Source: Sclerodactyla briareus (Eukaryota > Echinodermata > Holothuroidea > Dendrochirotida > Sclerodactylidae). From it: a stretch of DNA of 64,000 nucleotides. Each line of letters opens with the position of its first letter. The stretch's first letter is position 1. Below the pieces are notes generated by a model that was not told the origin of the DNA, searched no databases, and saw only the letters and a program-made list of their open reading frames with translations. Below, in pieces: positions 9,961-24,421 of the stretch. Position numbers and translations under genes: made by a program. The stretch spans positions 62,001 to 126,000 of the forward strand of contig JAODTK010005519.1 in assembly GCA_026419785.1 (NCBI GenBank). The letters run 5' to 3'.

Positions 9961-12900
9961 ACTTTTTTGACAGGTTCATGCCTCTTAGTTTAATATCCCA
10001 GTGGTCGTATTGTTCTATTGCGTGGAAAGTTGTTCCTCTAACAAGGAGGAATTATGATGAATACTTCCAACAATTGTCCACTTACGATCCTTGTCTCTCC
10101 CAAATCGAGTTCCAAGATATCGAAGGTGGTTGGTAAAACGCGCCTTTATTATATGTAATCCAGAAGCGGAATAAACTTCCACTGACGGAATGGGGTTGCG
10201 GTGGTTTGATCTAACTGGTGTCTGTCTGATCAGGCGTATTCACTCATTTTCACGAGTCAGGGAACAGGCGATGTCGACTCCATCCGAAAAAAGGAAAAAT
10301 TGGGGAAATGATTCCAACCTTTATGATGTTCACCAAAAGACATTTTATTTAGCAGGGTCCCGTATACGTCAGCGTGGAACATTGGCAACGCAAGCATTCA
10401 TTTCGCGGGCACTGGGGAGCGATTTTTCAGGGATACTTAGAAGATCTGTGTGGTTGGTTTAACTGAGTTTTAAAGGGTTAGGAAGAACTGCAATGAATTC
10501 TCATGAACGACCCTGAAATCAAAACATACCCCAAGGAAAAAAAAATGAAGGCATTCACTCTCTCAGGCTAAACACAGCTTCAGAGAGGCTGTTCCACTAA
10601 TTAGTCAATTTTCCGAGAAGAAACTTCCAAAAGTCTAATCTCAACGTTCCCCAACGAACCATGAGACACACCCACCCCCATCCACGTTATAACTTTGTGG
10701 AGTCCTATGGCGTAAGAATTTCACAACCTACCAACTGAGCTGTCATGTTACATTTAGCATAATATGGCTACTTTTCATGTTTTTCGCTTCCCAGATTTCC
10801 TGTCAATTGATAATATGAGATTTCTGGTATGCCAGAAATTTACTGCTCGCTTCAAGCCGGCATCAGTTCGAAACATCATTGGTCAGAGTATGGTAATCTG
10901 TAGGTGCCATGAAACGGTAAATCCAACTGCCAGCTATAACGTTAGGCCCCATCTAGCCAGGGCCGTTCAATTCAGTGGGAGGGAGGATATGTCTTTAAAT
11001 GCAAGGATCAGTCGTATGTTGGTACTTTTGACCTTGTTCGATTTTTTTCGGGTATCTCTTGTGCTGTGAACCACCAAAAATCTTTGAAAAACAAATCGTC
11101 CAACATTAACTAACAATGAGCAATTTTTTTCTCACCTGAATTTCAGATTTGAAAACAGAGGGGTCCATTCGAGAGAAATGTGTGTTCTGTACTATTTAGG
11201 CAATGTGAGAAAACGACTATGCTCGGCCACCCCTAGGGAGATTTTCGCAAAAATACTATCCAAAATCAGACACGCAAACACACCCCACACACGCAAACAC
11301 ACAAACGATCACTTTTACGAGTGCACCTCATTTCTGGAACACCCGGCACCCACGGGCACCCCACTATAGAGTACCCCTCAGTAGATAGTCCTCAACTACT
11401 ACAATTTGTTACCATAGCCCGTGCTAAACAAACAAGCAGCAGTAATCTAGGTGCAAGGCAACTGACTACAAGTATCTCTCTAGAGCCCTTCGGGGACTCG
11501 ATGAGTAATATTAGAGAAGTATAGACAAATCCACAATTGCTTATACCTCTCTTGGAGGTGGCCCATGATATTACCAACCCCCTCACTTACAACAGAATTG
11601 GATTTCAAAAAATGTTCTTGTTGAACCTGTAAAAAGTGCGAAGAAGGGTCACAACCTCCCTCGACCCCATTGGTTCGCTCTTGCGTAATTAACGAGGTCG
11701 AGGTGATGGGAAAAATGAAGTGAGACAACACTGGGTGAAACTTGGAAACACTAACACTGTATATAACCTACCATGTTTTGTGTGTCGCATTCTTCCCTAT
11801 GTACTATGTACTGCCCTATTTACTTTGCACTGAGGGTTTCAGGTGAATAACACAAAACGGTCATTACCCCCTGCCAAAACGAACACAAACAAAAAATCGA
11901 TTACACAGATTAGCAAGGCCCTTCCGCCTATGTATATCTACTGACGTGACGTTTTGGCGAATGTTGGTTGGACAGAAACTCAAATATGTGCAATCTTAAC
12001 ATGTTTCTGTTGGTGTAACTATTAGTCTAATGACTATCGCATTAATTTGAGATGCTTTTTCCAGCGTGGGTTTGCATTTTGATTTGGTTCCTCTCCACGG
12101 CTTTTCACGGACAAGCTACGTTTGACCCTGTCTCCCGAACGGTTCTGCTTCAGGTGAACGACTCTTCCTATTACCAAGCCTCGTTATTCCTCGAGGCTCA
12201 ATTTATTCACCCAATGTGACGACTATTCAAGTGAGCAAAATGTGCTGAACAGGAAATTAATCAGTTTCGTATAATGCATTCAGGTCTCCTCAATATCATC
12301 CAAATAATTATCGGGGAGTCAATAATTTACAGATAACGCGTCGAGTGGGAAACTGGACGATATAGCAGCAGCGACAAGCACATACCTTAAGTGCTCAATA
12401 ATAAGTAATATTTCTTACGGGCTTGCGTTGGGTTATTGGGCAAATTTCAGGTGAGAACAGAATCGCCCTTTAGATGTAACCGAAGCCAGTGTATCGAATC
12501 GCTGTTATCGCTGTGTAGAATAGGCAGAAACAGAAGATTGGATCATGTTTTTGAGTTTCACCAGATTTTTACGAGATAGCTTCATAAAGCATTGGTACAT
12601 CGATATATTATCTGGTCGAATGAACAGGTATCTCCTTATAAGGTCACGACAGGTGTGAGTACCAAATGTTAAATAACTAGACACGCCAGCTATAGATTGG
12701 AAAAGACACATCAAGGTAATAATTTAAAAAACTTCAGTCCGGCAGCTATACCATAATGTTGGGTCAGTCCAAATAAATTTAAGGAAACAAATCTATATGA
12801 CAAGACAAAATAGCCTACAACTCGAGGCTAACTCAAATAACTTGTGTAGATCAGGGTAGAAACGATGGTAGCCTAATGAATGGTACCAAATTCATTGCAG

Positions 12901-15900
12901 AACAGTGGATATATTTACTTGGCTTCCCGGTTTCATTTCCGATCTAAGATTCCACAAGCCAGATGAAAGGAAGAATGTTAGCCCAAATATATCCTGATAG
13001 CCGAATTAATAAATACCACGTGACTTGTTAAGTTAAGTGTGGTAAAAATGAATTATACACCGTTTATATTCCATACTGAACACCGCGGCTGAGAACGACA
13101 CACATATATCCTGTTACCCAAATTAAAATATGCTGCTCTACATGGCTCTGCGTCACTCTAAGTTTTTTTATCCGAAACTCTTAACCAGAACGATATTATA
13201 GGCAAATAACACCAAATGATCGGAATCATCTTCTGGTCAATTTTCTTTTCCGTCTATTTTTCAATGAACATCCGCGAACAATACTTTTTACTTACGATCA
13301 ATTGTTATTCGCATATTATTAGGTTCCAGAGGAGGTCAATTTGCAGCAACTGCGTTTAATTATAGGACTTACCTTGGTCCTGAGGCTGAAACGATGGTTA
13401 TAAGATTTGAGTTCATAGCACATGCCCTACCCAACAATGTGGTGGTCCAAAGTACCACATGGTCATTCTTTGCCTTCGCTGATCAATGAATCAGTCGTAA
13501 CTGATGAAATAGACTTTGAAACGCTGTATGAACATGTGTTAATGTGTCGTCAATTCTTGATGAAATCAGTTAATAATCCAACCCAATGTTCCGCATCTGG
13601 TAGTAAACTGTAACTCACAGTGTATACATGTAGGTACAGCTTTCCAAGAGTGAACAGTAACACATGTTGTTACACCTATGTCAGCAATGCGTTACGGGTG
13701 ACACAGTTATGTATAGCGCAATTACCAAAACATATGGGTTGAGTACTGGAGCTCAGAGTCATGTGTGGTTTAACTGAGGTAATATATGGATTACTGAACC
13801 AACTGACGAGAGATATGAATCAGTGGTGTTGAAGCAAATCCTAGTTGGCCGACTAGTTTTCATTGACCATGGGAGTAACGGTAGCCTATGCAGAATATTA
13901 TCACGAAAAGAATCATTGTTACATGTACGTAAAAATGCATAAAGTGCAGAACCGGTTCTGATGACCACTGTTGTTATAAAACAAACAAGCCACTTCAGTA
14001 ATTAATAGGATTTATCGCAGGACAGTTTCGTTAATTTCCTAATTATTCTGCAGTATCTAGCTAGTTTAAATAATTACATCTGCAAGGGAAAACGAAACGT
14101 GGCGTATGTTGATGTGCACTCGTTCAGCCACTTCTTGTATCCGACTACTATGGTTAATTCTGTAAGATCCAGATGATCCGGAAGTCTCCTGTTGAATTTT
14201 GGGTGTTTCTTCGACCACCGTGACGTCAAGACCGATGGTATCGGATCGCCTGTGTTAATATTTACTGGCCATAAATCATCAGATTTGAGACAAAAGTTGT
14301 ATTTGACTTCTCAAGTAGACGGACACCGCGTGTCATTTCCCGCTCACTTGAGCCCTATGACGCGAGATTACTAAGGTATTGATTGATACTCCGTACGACC
14401 GTGAAAACCGCCAATCAGCACAGAATGAAACGGACTCTTTATCAACCTCGCAACGGAAACCACATGATATGCAGCGTTTTGAGAGGTTACACGTATAGTG
14501 GTTCGGCTCGTGACTGGCATATTTGTTATCATTTTGAAACGAGCCCGTCTACCTACTCGAGATCCGTCAGAAAACGGATGAAGAGTCTCTTCAACGAAGT
14601 GTTCCCTGGTTAGATGCTCGTCTTATATGACAGTGCTTGTGATTTCTTAGGAGGGAGGTGGGTGGGGTTGTGGATAGGCGTTTAAATTGTTCTCTGTTCC
14701 GAGGTGAGCATCTACCCAATAGAAAAGTGATATATATGCATATATCTAATGGAATCACTGTAATATTCTTCCATAGCTCGGGCGTGTATGTTGCCGCATG
14801 GATTTACTTTTAAATAACATTCCTCTAAAATCTACGAACAGACTGACGTAACTGTATTACTTCAAAGTCTCATTTCTCGACGGAACAGGAGAAGTAAATG
14901 TAGTTATAGTTGAGTGGTTGATAATATCGATCACAGTACATCGGAACCAATTCAGTATTAAAATCCTTGGTTAGCTATCTCACATGGATTACAGCTAACA
15001 AACACCTGATGGAGCCTGCTTGGATTTCCTCCTTCTCTGTTGATGGGTTCCCCGTAGACACGTCCAATTATTCACAGGTCCGAATTGGGTGTCATTAGGT
15101 AATCGTTGAATATTCGGGTAATGAGTACTATGCCACCCTATAGTACAAAGTCGAACTATCCGCTTCGTGGTATTTCACTATACTTACATACTTCACAGAA
15201 ATATATCATTAATTAAGTCTGTCGGCTTGAAACCGTCAATCATGTCATCATTAATCACTAAAGTAAGGAATTGGGCTTAAAATTCGACCCCTGCCTGCGG
15301 TGTGGGGCCGCTTCATATTCGAATATATTATTATTCTTCCTATTGGGTACTTGATAAATACCTATACACCACGACGCAGCTGGAGCTCCTCCTTCAAAGT
15401 TTGAACTTGATTTTCGATGTGTGATGTGCTATTCATTCACGCGGATTGGATTTCTTGAGATGGAGACCTTCATCAGATGGCCCACTGCTTGATAGGGAAG
15501 AGAGCAAATGCCCTGTCGAATTAATCACTCGGAAGACATTAATTTCCGCCGTATATATCACCTATACAGGTCAAATTAGAATCGAGCTTTGCATGATTGA
15601 GTGTCATTGTTAATCGCCTTTTTTCTAATTATCCTTGAAGACAAATTGAGTAGTGTGCCCTGGGAGATAGTGTGAAGACATCGCGACTTACAGCGTCGCG
15701 TTGCTCTAATATTGGAACGATCACACAGCAGAAGCGATTCCTGCTTGTTTTTTTCCAACGAATATAATTTTCACACAGCCAGTGATACATTCACATGCTA
15801 GGTATATGTCAGTTCTTGTTTAGTTTAGTGTTAACAGCTGCATCAAGTAACGTGGCCAACTGTACCAGCATACTTGGTAGATGAGCATTTGTTCTATGAC

Positions 15901-15940
15901 AGGTAATAGTCATCTTCGTATGATAACGCTTCAAATAGTC
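9961..15940. other. About 6 kb without recognised genes or repeats
   Basis: AT-rich sequence with only short ORFs. The longest are 10190-10462 and 10764-11069 (+), 11480-11731 (-) and 14383-14613 (+). None shows a domain, coherent codon pattern or matched splice borders that I can recognise. A short CA-rich stretch at 11268-11305 is the only simple sequence. It may be intergenic or intronic. Confidence 0.3.
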
Positions 15941-15948
15941 ACCTGCAG

Positions 15949-15994
15949 GTTCCGAGGAGGTGGTCGGATCCTGATCGACCTCTCGGAGGGAACG
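15949..15994. repeat. Imperfect hairpin
   Basis: TCCGAGGAGGTGGTCG and the later CGACCTCTCGGA can pair with a bulge of a few bases around GATCCTGAT. The arms are short and imperfect; no function is implied. Confidence 0.35.
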
Positions 15995-15999
15995 TGAAA

Positions 16000-18900
16000 T
16001 GGCGGTTCTAGGAGCAAGTTTGGATCAATTAAACTTCTGCTTTGATATCATCTGAACACTAGTCAAGAAGAGGAGGCTGAATATATCATAAGCTGAAGCT
16101 CAAGCTCATGATATACCTGTATTGGAATTGATGTATTGTCCGACTATCTTAATTTACAACAATTTGCAGACATTTGTCTTTCATTTTCGCTAATTTTGAA
16201 GACCCAACTACATGTAATCAAGTGTACTTTCTTTTGCGAATTGACCATCAGTTTTGCTGGAATGTCGAAAGTATGCCTGATCACGCTGTCTCTCTGCACC
16301 CATCAAATACCCGATTACTCACTTGAGTATAGTTATCTGCAGGGAGTATCAGCATACTACCACACTCCACTGGGTATACGACTGCCCCGTTGACAGTACT
16401 TCTTTACAATTAAACTTGCTGACGTTTGGGAAACATGGAAATGTGTACTCTCAAAACGGGTATAGCATCGTAGTAATGTTTAAAAACGTACGTGTTCTTA
16501 ACGTAGTTAACCTCTAGCGTTTAAGAGCCCTTTACCTGTTGGTAGTCAACATTTTCACGCCTTTCAACATTATATGAGCTGAACGTTCGTACATCGTACA
16601 ACAACGACATGTGGTACCTGCATATGACAACAAGGCATCTGAGACGTTCATCATCTACTTATAATTGAGCATTACGACGTCCAGGTTATCGTTGATTCCC
16701 GCTGTTGCTGGAAGCGGTTGTCCCTCGTTTTTCATAACTTCTCAACCCCTACGTGGTTGAACCTTAATAGAGGACAGTATGTGTGCGAGTTATTCACTGA
16801 ATCACGTCTCACGCCCTCCACTGATTCAAGCCTCAACTCTGACAGACTGACAATACAAGGAACACATCTGGTACATTGAAATGGAATAGTAAATACAACA
16901 GAGATAACCTAAGGTCACCAGGCTTTCAACATGAATTACTTCTTAAGTCCCTTAACACTTTTGTTTCAAGAAAGTAATCATACATTTACTTGAATGGCAA
17001 CAACAATACGTTCACCCAAGGGGACTCGGTGAACAGAGGGCGATTGTCGAATTGCAGTTTGGCAAAAGTCCCAGCATTAGTGGAATTACGTGAGAATACA
17101 TGTGGTAAGCATTGCATGGTGAAAAGATGAGGCGATGATTTGGCACTGTTTCACCTATTTGATTAGTCTTACGCAGTAGTGAGACGGCCAATGTACTGTC
17201 ACCCGATCGGAAAGGTACAGACAATTCTTAAGATACCACTAGAATGACATGTTTACGATAATGATTGCCTCCATGACGAATTCTATTTGTTGAATATGAA
17301 AGAAAAAAGTAAGACAGAGGTGGAACCACAACGTTTTGTATTAATCTGCGAAGAGTTGGAACAGTAACTGTCATTTCGCAGATCTCCAAATAAAATAGAG
17401 CCCATATGCCGACCGGGATTTTTTTTTGTAAGACGTTTTTAGACCTTGTGTGTCGACCCGTAATTACGTAACTGGTTAGGGCGGCAACTTCATAAATGTC
17501 TTAATGTTATGATTATCGTAACGTGACAGTGCACGCCGTGTTCTCTTCATATCACCGGTGATATTTTATGCTGAGGTATATACTATAATCAAAGTAGTTA
17601 ATAATTCACGTGGTATCAGGTTTTGGCAAATTGAAACCCTCGTAGAATAGCTCTCAGGGCTGGAATTGTTCTGTTGATACTCCGACTCCCTTTTCGACAG
17701 TCTATGGAGAGAGTAACCAGCGTTTATAACATACCCTACAGTTTGTTGTTGACTTGGGGAGTATAAATTTTGCCTTCCAGTGTATGGTCGTTACAATTGT
17801 TGCCTAACAATCTTTGGGGTTATTAATGTTTCAATATATCGTATTTGTTATAAAACAAATGTAACAGCTCGATTCATTGACTTTACATGATGCGTTGGTT
17901 ATAGTAAAGAGGGTACGATCTCGATCTTAATCTACTGACCACACACAAGCCTAATTCGGCGCATCGTGGCTGTCGGCCAAAGCTGATAAAATAGGGAGAG
18001 TGATAATTTGCAAACGAGCACCCCACGTAATCTATATTTCAAGTCTTTTAATGCTCGCTTGTTGGTTGGGGCTTTGCACGAATCCCAGTGATATTGCGCC
18101 AAGACTGGGTTGGAAAATGCAACGATTTGTACAAAGGCGACATTGTTTTGCAAATTTAGATATGTTCGCCCGCTAATCCAAGTATTTGTCATCCTATCCG
18201 AGTCAACCTGGGGATCGTATTTCCATGGCTGATTTTTCTTATTTCTTTTTTCGAGTTTCCATGTAAATTACGCTCAAATTGCCTGTATTAACAGCATTTT
18301 GAGGTGTTTGATATAAATCTCTCCATTAATACATTCAAATTCCCCCACACCGGGATGCATACGGACACAGCCGAATGTCGAAAAAAGTGGAAAGTTAACC
18401 TTTCGTGATGTTAATTTGAAGTTCCATTCAGCTGTTATTTCATGTCCTCCTTTCCAGCCACGAAGCTACCCATAATGTAGTCTCCCTGTATTGACTGTTA
18501 GGAAAAAGCAATTTAAAACAATTATTGAAACGTAGCATCTCGTCCAAATTGGTAATTTCGGGAATGGTCCCTGTTGCAAACACATACATTTGCGCCGCCG
18601 GCCGGCTTTTTTTTCAAATCCGCGGACATGATCACCATTTATCCAAGAATATGATGATTTTGATTTGACTGAATTTCTCCTGTAGATGGTATTGAACGAT
18701 GGCAATCATTTCAATTCATTGTGCTCATTTTCTCGCATATTCCAAAGGTTTAATGGAACTTGATATATATTGGCCTCTTTCAATCCTCTTGGTTTTATCT
18801 GGCGTCGCCTACTATCGCTCAATCAGAATCAGTGCTCAATAGGTTGGTTCAACCCACTGCGAACCGTATTGGCTGCTACAGCTCCGTACATCAAATGTAA

Positions 18901-21600
18901 TTGAATATCCCCTGACACAAATGCCAGTCAGCAACTTTACTCTGTGATGTTTCTTGCGAGTTTTTTTTTCTGGGGTGTGGGGGTCTAGTATCTCCACCAG
19001 GCGCTGCTGGAGTGCCAACATTGAATTGTGTCCTGCTGGATACCCGGACACTCTCACAGTTAGAGTGCTCACGACCATTTCTCCAGTGGTGTACACCCTA
19101 GATGCTATCAATACAATCTAAGGGTGTACGTCGACAATAACCGCAAACACACAATAAAATGAGCTGATGTGACACGTCGAGGAAGAGGACCAGGAGAGTT
19201 CGGTATTTGTAAAGAAGGGGCGTATCATATCAGGTTAATAGTATCAATGGAATAACCTTTGTAGGTTTCATTCAATTTAAAACCTTCTATCTCGCGTCGC
19301 TTCTAGATGAGCATTCCCTCATATAGAGTGTTCGATCCATGATGTACTTCTTCAAAAACGCTCAACTCAAAATGCTATTGTGTGTCCAACTCCTATTATT
19401 GAAATGTGTTTGCTGTGATCATGAAGTTGTGTTCTGTTCGGAATTACCACCGTAGTCAAATAGATAGGACAGGATTTAGCAATAATCCGTGCTCGAATCT
19501 TCTCTACTAATTTTTCCACGGTCGTTAATGGGAACGTCAAAAAATCCTCGGTTATTCCTTCTTGAAGCCCTGCCCACAAACTGACTGAAATCTTTACTGA
19601 ATTAGAATGTGCAGGCAATAGACCACTCCTCAAAATGGTGTAGTCAGTCGGTACAGTATTGATATTCTGGGAGTGTACAGGTGGTGGAGCATTTCCTCCA
19701 CATAGGTTGAACAAAACTACGGACATGTTTTATTTTGTTCATGTTTTGCTTTTGTCTTCCTAATCTGTAGCGAGAATAGCATTTAGGTAGTTATAAGCCG
19801 AGTTTACCAATCATTCAAACGTCCATGTCTACATTAAATATGTGTATAACTTCAGCACGAAATGCGCGGAAAAATCTTAGTTTTTAGACTTTTCCAACCT
19901 TCTTTCAAAATGCGAAACCTTTCACTCAGTTTGGTCTTCAAATGCTGGAAAATCCGCCTTATCTATGGACTTTCTTTCATTTGCATACATGCGACAGTGA
20001 AATCCTTCCAATCGTCCGGGCTGTTGAGTTGATATTAGTAGTTGTAAATGATCATGTCGGATTCTGTACTGAAATATGGTTCCAATTGTACTTCATCTTT
20101 CTAGAAAAGGGTAGCACACCTTTGTACAGTTGTGAAAGGAGCAACTGGATGGCAACATTACTAAAGACAGAGTGTAACCTCATCCCCAGCATGTGGGACC
20201 AACACTGCTACTGATTCAATATCTTAGAAATTGAATTATTTCGCATAGTACCATGACATCGACATGTTTTTAGTGGTACATGTTATTCAGACAGCTGTAA
20301 TCACGTCACATGTCCTGCGATATCCACAAATAATCTCGAGTTGTCTCGAACACTATATATAATGGGAATATCACGGAAGCAGGAATGCTCCTGGGACTAA
20401 GTGCTGCAATTTTGAACCAGAATACAATCCGACCAAAACGACCTAAAGTGAGTTTCCACCTATATATTCATTTTACATTTATTATTTCAATTCGTATTGA
20501 AGCCACGTAACCATTAGTGATGTTTTTTTTTTAAATCACTTTTATCGTCGCTAGCTGACGATCGAAATTATACCATCCTAGTATGATCCAAACTTGTAAT
20601 ATCACATTTACCATATGAGGTAACACGTGTTATGAGACTACTCAATTCCATTGTTAGTTAACGTTATCTTTAAGCCGTATCGGGTAGTGTTTGATTCTGT
20701 CTTTTTATTGTTGTCGTCCCTACTTAGTAGCTCGCGGGTGACGCGAGAATGCATGGTACGTCTCAACAGAACTTCTTCGGGGTTCTTTCAGTTTTACGCA
20801 CAAGCGCGATAACCTACAGATGCGTCATCTGTGCACGTATACCTGATTGGCCTACACTGAATACGTGTGAAATCGCAGTATCAATTCGATCGTGGTGTTT
20901 GCCTCTTCGAATGACCTCCTCGGCTGTGTGTAACAAGGAATACCACTGCACTTAGTCATCTGAGTCGAATCACTGTCACCTGGGTGGCTCTTGCTTCCGG
21001 TGCTAATTACAAAATTGTAAGTGCTCCGCAAACTAACACATCACGGCCCTTTCCGTCTATAAGACAGATTCTAAGTGTTGATTGAAGAATGACTATTTCC
21101 CTGTGAGTGGCTCATATGGTGTCATATCATCGAATATTGTGGAAGGTCGGTTATTTGAGTACAGTCTTTATCATTGGGGACAGCGGTCGCCCGTTGTGTT
21201 GAAATTAGGCCTCAATAAATCACCTTTCAATTAATATAATCTGTGCTACTAGGTTTTGCTCGCGTTACTGAATGACCACTACCGCCACTACTATAACTAC
21301 TACTCCTATTAACTGCTGACAAACTGTAATACCTGGATCGATACATGCACAACACATTGACTAGCAGACGGGGTCCTTGTTATAACATTTGCCTGGTTGT
21401 ACATTTTGTCGAGCCGTGTTTGTTTTTTGTTGGTGTACTGAGTACTTAGGCCAACGCCACTGTGCTCGAATGAGATTATTCCATCATATCTCTGATCTAA
21501 ATTTGACGTAAGGTACAAAAGGTAAGGTTACACAACTTTACGCGTGATCCAAAACGGAAAGTCAGGTACTCGCACGTACGATACAGAAATAAAGAATAAA
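16000..21600. other. About 5.6 kb without a recognised gene
   Basis: AT-rich sequence. Short ORFs occur at 16136-16393 (+), 17932-18192 (-), 18836-19111 (-) and 19942-20214 (+). None has a recognisable domain. The longest ORF, 19367-19726, is listed separately. Confidence 0.3.
19367..19726 (-). other. 119-codon ORF, no family recognised
   Basis: An uninterrupted minus-strand frame of 119 codons in AT-rich DNA, where such length is somewhat unusual by chance. The translation has mixed composition with no signal peptide, membrane span or motif I know. The part LVEKIRARIIAKSCPIYLTT is protein-like. It could be a piece of an exon, a decayed element or chance. No adjacent splice signals were established. 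Confidence 0.2.
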
Positions 21601-21639
21601 CACTTCTTGATGATTTCAGATGGCTTCACTCTTGAATAT

Positions 21640-21790
21640 GTCGTGTAGAATATACACAACACCGTGTAACTATCACATCTATCCGAGTATTGTGTGAGAA
21701 ATTACACAACATTGCGTAAAGGTTATGTGAAAATATACAAATTGTGCAGATTATACACAATAACAAATTACACGACACCGGTATAGGTGT
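21640..21790. repeat. Cluster of short TACACAAC dyads
   Basis: Variants of TTACACAAC recur about every 40-60 bp, several forming short dyads. Examples are TACACAACACCGTGTA (about 21652-21667) and TTACACAACATTGCGTAA (about 21703-21720). The repeat is very diverged; no function can be assigned. Confidence 0.35.
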
Positions 21791-23421
21791 GCTAGTAACA
21801 CATTTCTATTGTCAGTGTTGATTGAACTTCCACCCCATGGTTTTTCACATGGTCTAACAGTACAGCAGTGTTCGATGTTGTGGTGCTGTCTGCTATCGTC
21901 GCACTGACTTATGACGCAAGTTACGCCACTATTTCCAGTAACGAGCACCTCAGGTGCGTATCATATACAAGAGGTATGACGTACAGTGTTCGTATCGTTT
22001 TCTGCACACGAACCGTAACTGACCTAATCAAATAAACGAATTCAGATGTCAAATAGAATAAACCGTTCAAAACGTGAAGGCGTTCACGTGACGTAAACAT
22101 TGCGTAGTGATCTCCTACATGGACATATCCCCAAGTTATACGCAGCATTATCTAGTTAAATGTGCATGAAATTGGAGGATGCCCACCTGCCTTCTTTCTC
22201 TTTTAAAATCTAATAAATACAGTGTCAGTAGTATTAACAAGTCGACGCAAAACGATATTTTGATAAGTAATAAGCCATTGGCGTACTCCACATTTTCTAC
22301 TGAGAGGGGCGAACAATCGGATATTCAATGTGAAATTAGCTTAGATACATCGAAAAGGTAAGCTCCGCCCTCACACCTCTAAAAGTAGTTAAAATCGATT
22401 GCTGGTTGATTTCCTGCCCCACCCCCATATTCCCGGCGGCTGCGTGGGTTTACAATCGTGTACAATATCAAGATAAATATAATACTATTTATATCAGAGT
22501 AGGAGAGTGTGGCTGTAAGCGAAAGTTGATATACTTTCAGTGCATTTGAAAAAGGGGAAAAATCCCCATGCTTTGAATCAGATAAATATTGGCCATGGCG
22601 CCAGCCCATATCATACGCGCTGGGGCTGGCAAATTCCTGCCATGTTTCCTTGCAAGCTGCCGAGTACCGGGAAACAGTCAATTAGGACTAAAATCCACTA
22701 CTTGCAGAATAGTGATGTGAAAAAAAAGGGAAAGCGGGATTCACTGTATTCTGGTAGTCTTTGCTGTCTCCTTTCACACTGCACGACAGGCATAGCTAAC
22801 ATCGCAACACGTGTCCAGCATGTGGAAGACTCTCGATGAGATATCATGAAATTGAAGAATAGCGTGAGCAAAACTCACCCCGGGGGTCATAACCAAATAG
22901 CTCACATTTGAGTTATTATGTACTAACCCATGTAATTGGCTTGTGACTTTTTACTTCCTTTGTAAAGGTGAAACAATTTGGCATATTAGTTCCTGATGTC
23001 TTGGAATTTATTTTGAATTATTCCCGGTGTGACAACTCAAAGGACCCTCACATATACTGACCTTTATTCGTTGGGAGCATAGGAAGTTTCATGTGTAGGA
23101 GCAATGATTTCTGCATGCGAAAACAGTGATATTCGGCTTTTTCCAGAACAACGACGAAACGTCGCGCTGGATTAGCATGCCAGTTTACTTTCAATGTTAT
23201 TATAAACAAAACTAACACCCTCCGGTTCGATCTCGCTGCTCGTATACTAAGGTTATTTATCGACTGTGTGCTTGTCCAACTAACATGAACAATTCTTATT
23301 ACAGGGGTTACATTATATGTGTATACAGCTGCAAGGTCATCCCGTAGCGAAAGGATGATAGATACTACCGGATTAACTCAGGCTTTGGTAACTTACTGTT
23401 ACATAGGCACTGAAACACATC

Positions 23422-23423
<2 letters not shown>
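21791..23423. other. Unrecognised stretch
   Basis: ORFs overlap on both strands at 22379-22839 (99-100 codons each), but neither shows a known domain. Nothing else is supported. Confidence 0.25.
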
Positions 23424-23491
<68 letters not shown>

Positions 23492-23499
23492 TATTATAT

Positions 23500-23564
<65 letters not shown>

Positions 23565-23565
23565 T
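23424..23565. repeat. (TA)n microsatellite
   Basis: About 140 bp of TA dinucleotides with a few interruptions. ORFs through it read Ile-Tyr repeats and are artefacts. Confidence 0.95.
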
Positions 23566-23700
23566 GCGGGTGACAGGAACAGAATAAAGCTTAACAACAA
23601 ACTGAAACGCATATAAAGACGTTATATATACACGGTGGCCACTCCCGCCGGCGGTAAATCCCAATTATCGACTTAGACACATGCGTCATACGTATATTGA

Positions 23701-24160
23701 TTAGGGCCATAGGTCTCTATTCAGGCCAGCGATGTGGGACTTGAATTTAAGGATTAGATTCAATTCAGCACGTTTGCGGAGGTATTCGGAGGCGAAGTTG
23801 GACCTGACCAGAGTGCATTTAAGATTTCTAATGAGTGATTCGGACATTAAAAAGTTCGGGCACGGGTAGCCTGCTGGTTGTCGCGAATTGACTTTTTTGT
23901 GGTTATTGACCTAACATGAAAGTTGCCTGTTTCACAACATATCAGGCCAGGCATGCAAACGTACCGTGAAAAAACATATACGACATTGCGTGAATCACAT
24001 GTGAGATTGGGGGCTGAACGGGTACTTGAGACCAGGAATACGTACGCAGTTGCCAGTGGTAATATGACTGCAAATTTGGCAGCGAGATTTGTTACATGGC
24101 AGATTACCAATTGCTGGCCCCGAGGGCTTAGCCAGTTTGGAGGCAACCCCCCAACCTGAA
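23701..24160 (-). mobile_element. Penelope-like element C-terminus (GIY-YIG-type) remnant
   Basis: On the minus strand, LTCDSRNVVYVFSRYVC and then ETGNFHVR (about 24020-23905) resemble the start of a GIY-YIG nuclease domain as found at the C-terminus of Penelope-like retroelements. A cysteine-poor copy of the preceding zinc-type linker lies upstream. After frame changes the protein resumes with HSLEILN, and in the neighbouring frame KCTLVRSNFASEYLRKRAEL and then KFKSHIAGLNRDLWP, ending at a TAA at 23703-23701. An ending in GLN plus acidic residue after a conserved NHSL is usual for this domain. At least two frameshifts make it inactive. The reverse-transcriptase part is absent. A (TA)n tract lies beyond the stop and an AT-repeat on the other side. 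Confidence 0.65.
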
Positions 24161-24183
24161 AAGATTGAAAAGACCTGAAAAGT

Positions 24184-24421
24184 AATATTATTGTATATAT
24201 ATTATTATATTATATTAATTATATTATATTATATTATATTATATTATTATTATATTATATTATATTATAATTATATTATATTATAATTATATTATATTAT
24301 TATTATATTATATTTATTATATTATATTAATTATATTATATATTATATTATATATATTATATTATAATTATATTATATTATTATTATATTATATTATAAG
24401 TATATTTTAAGTATATTATAG
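24184..24421. repeat. (TATTA)n/(TATAT)n AT-rich simple repeat
   Basis: About 240 bp made almost only of A and T in TATTA-type units. Confidence 0.95.

Noticed and set aside
23319..23573. 84-codon ORF with Ile-Tyr repeats
   Set aside because: Product of the (TA)n microsatellite.
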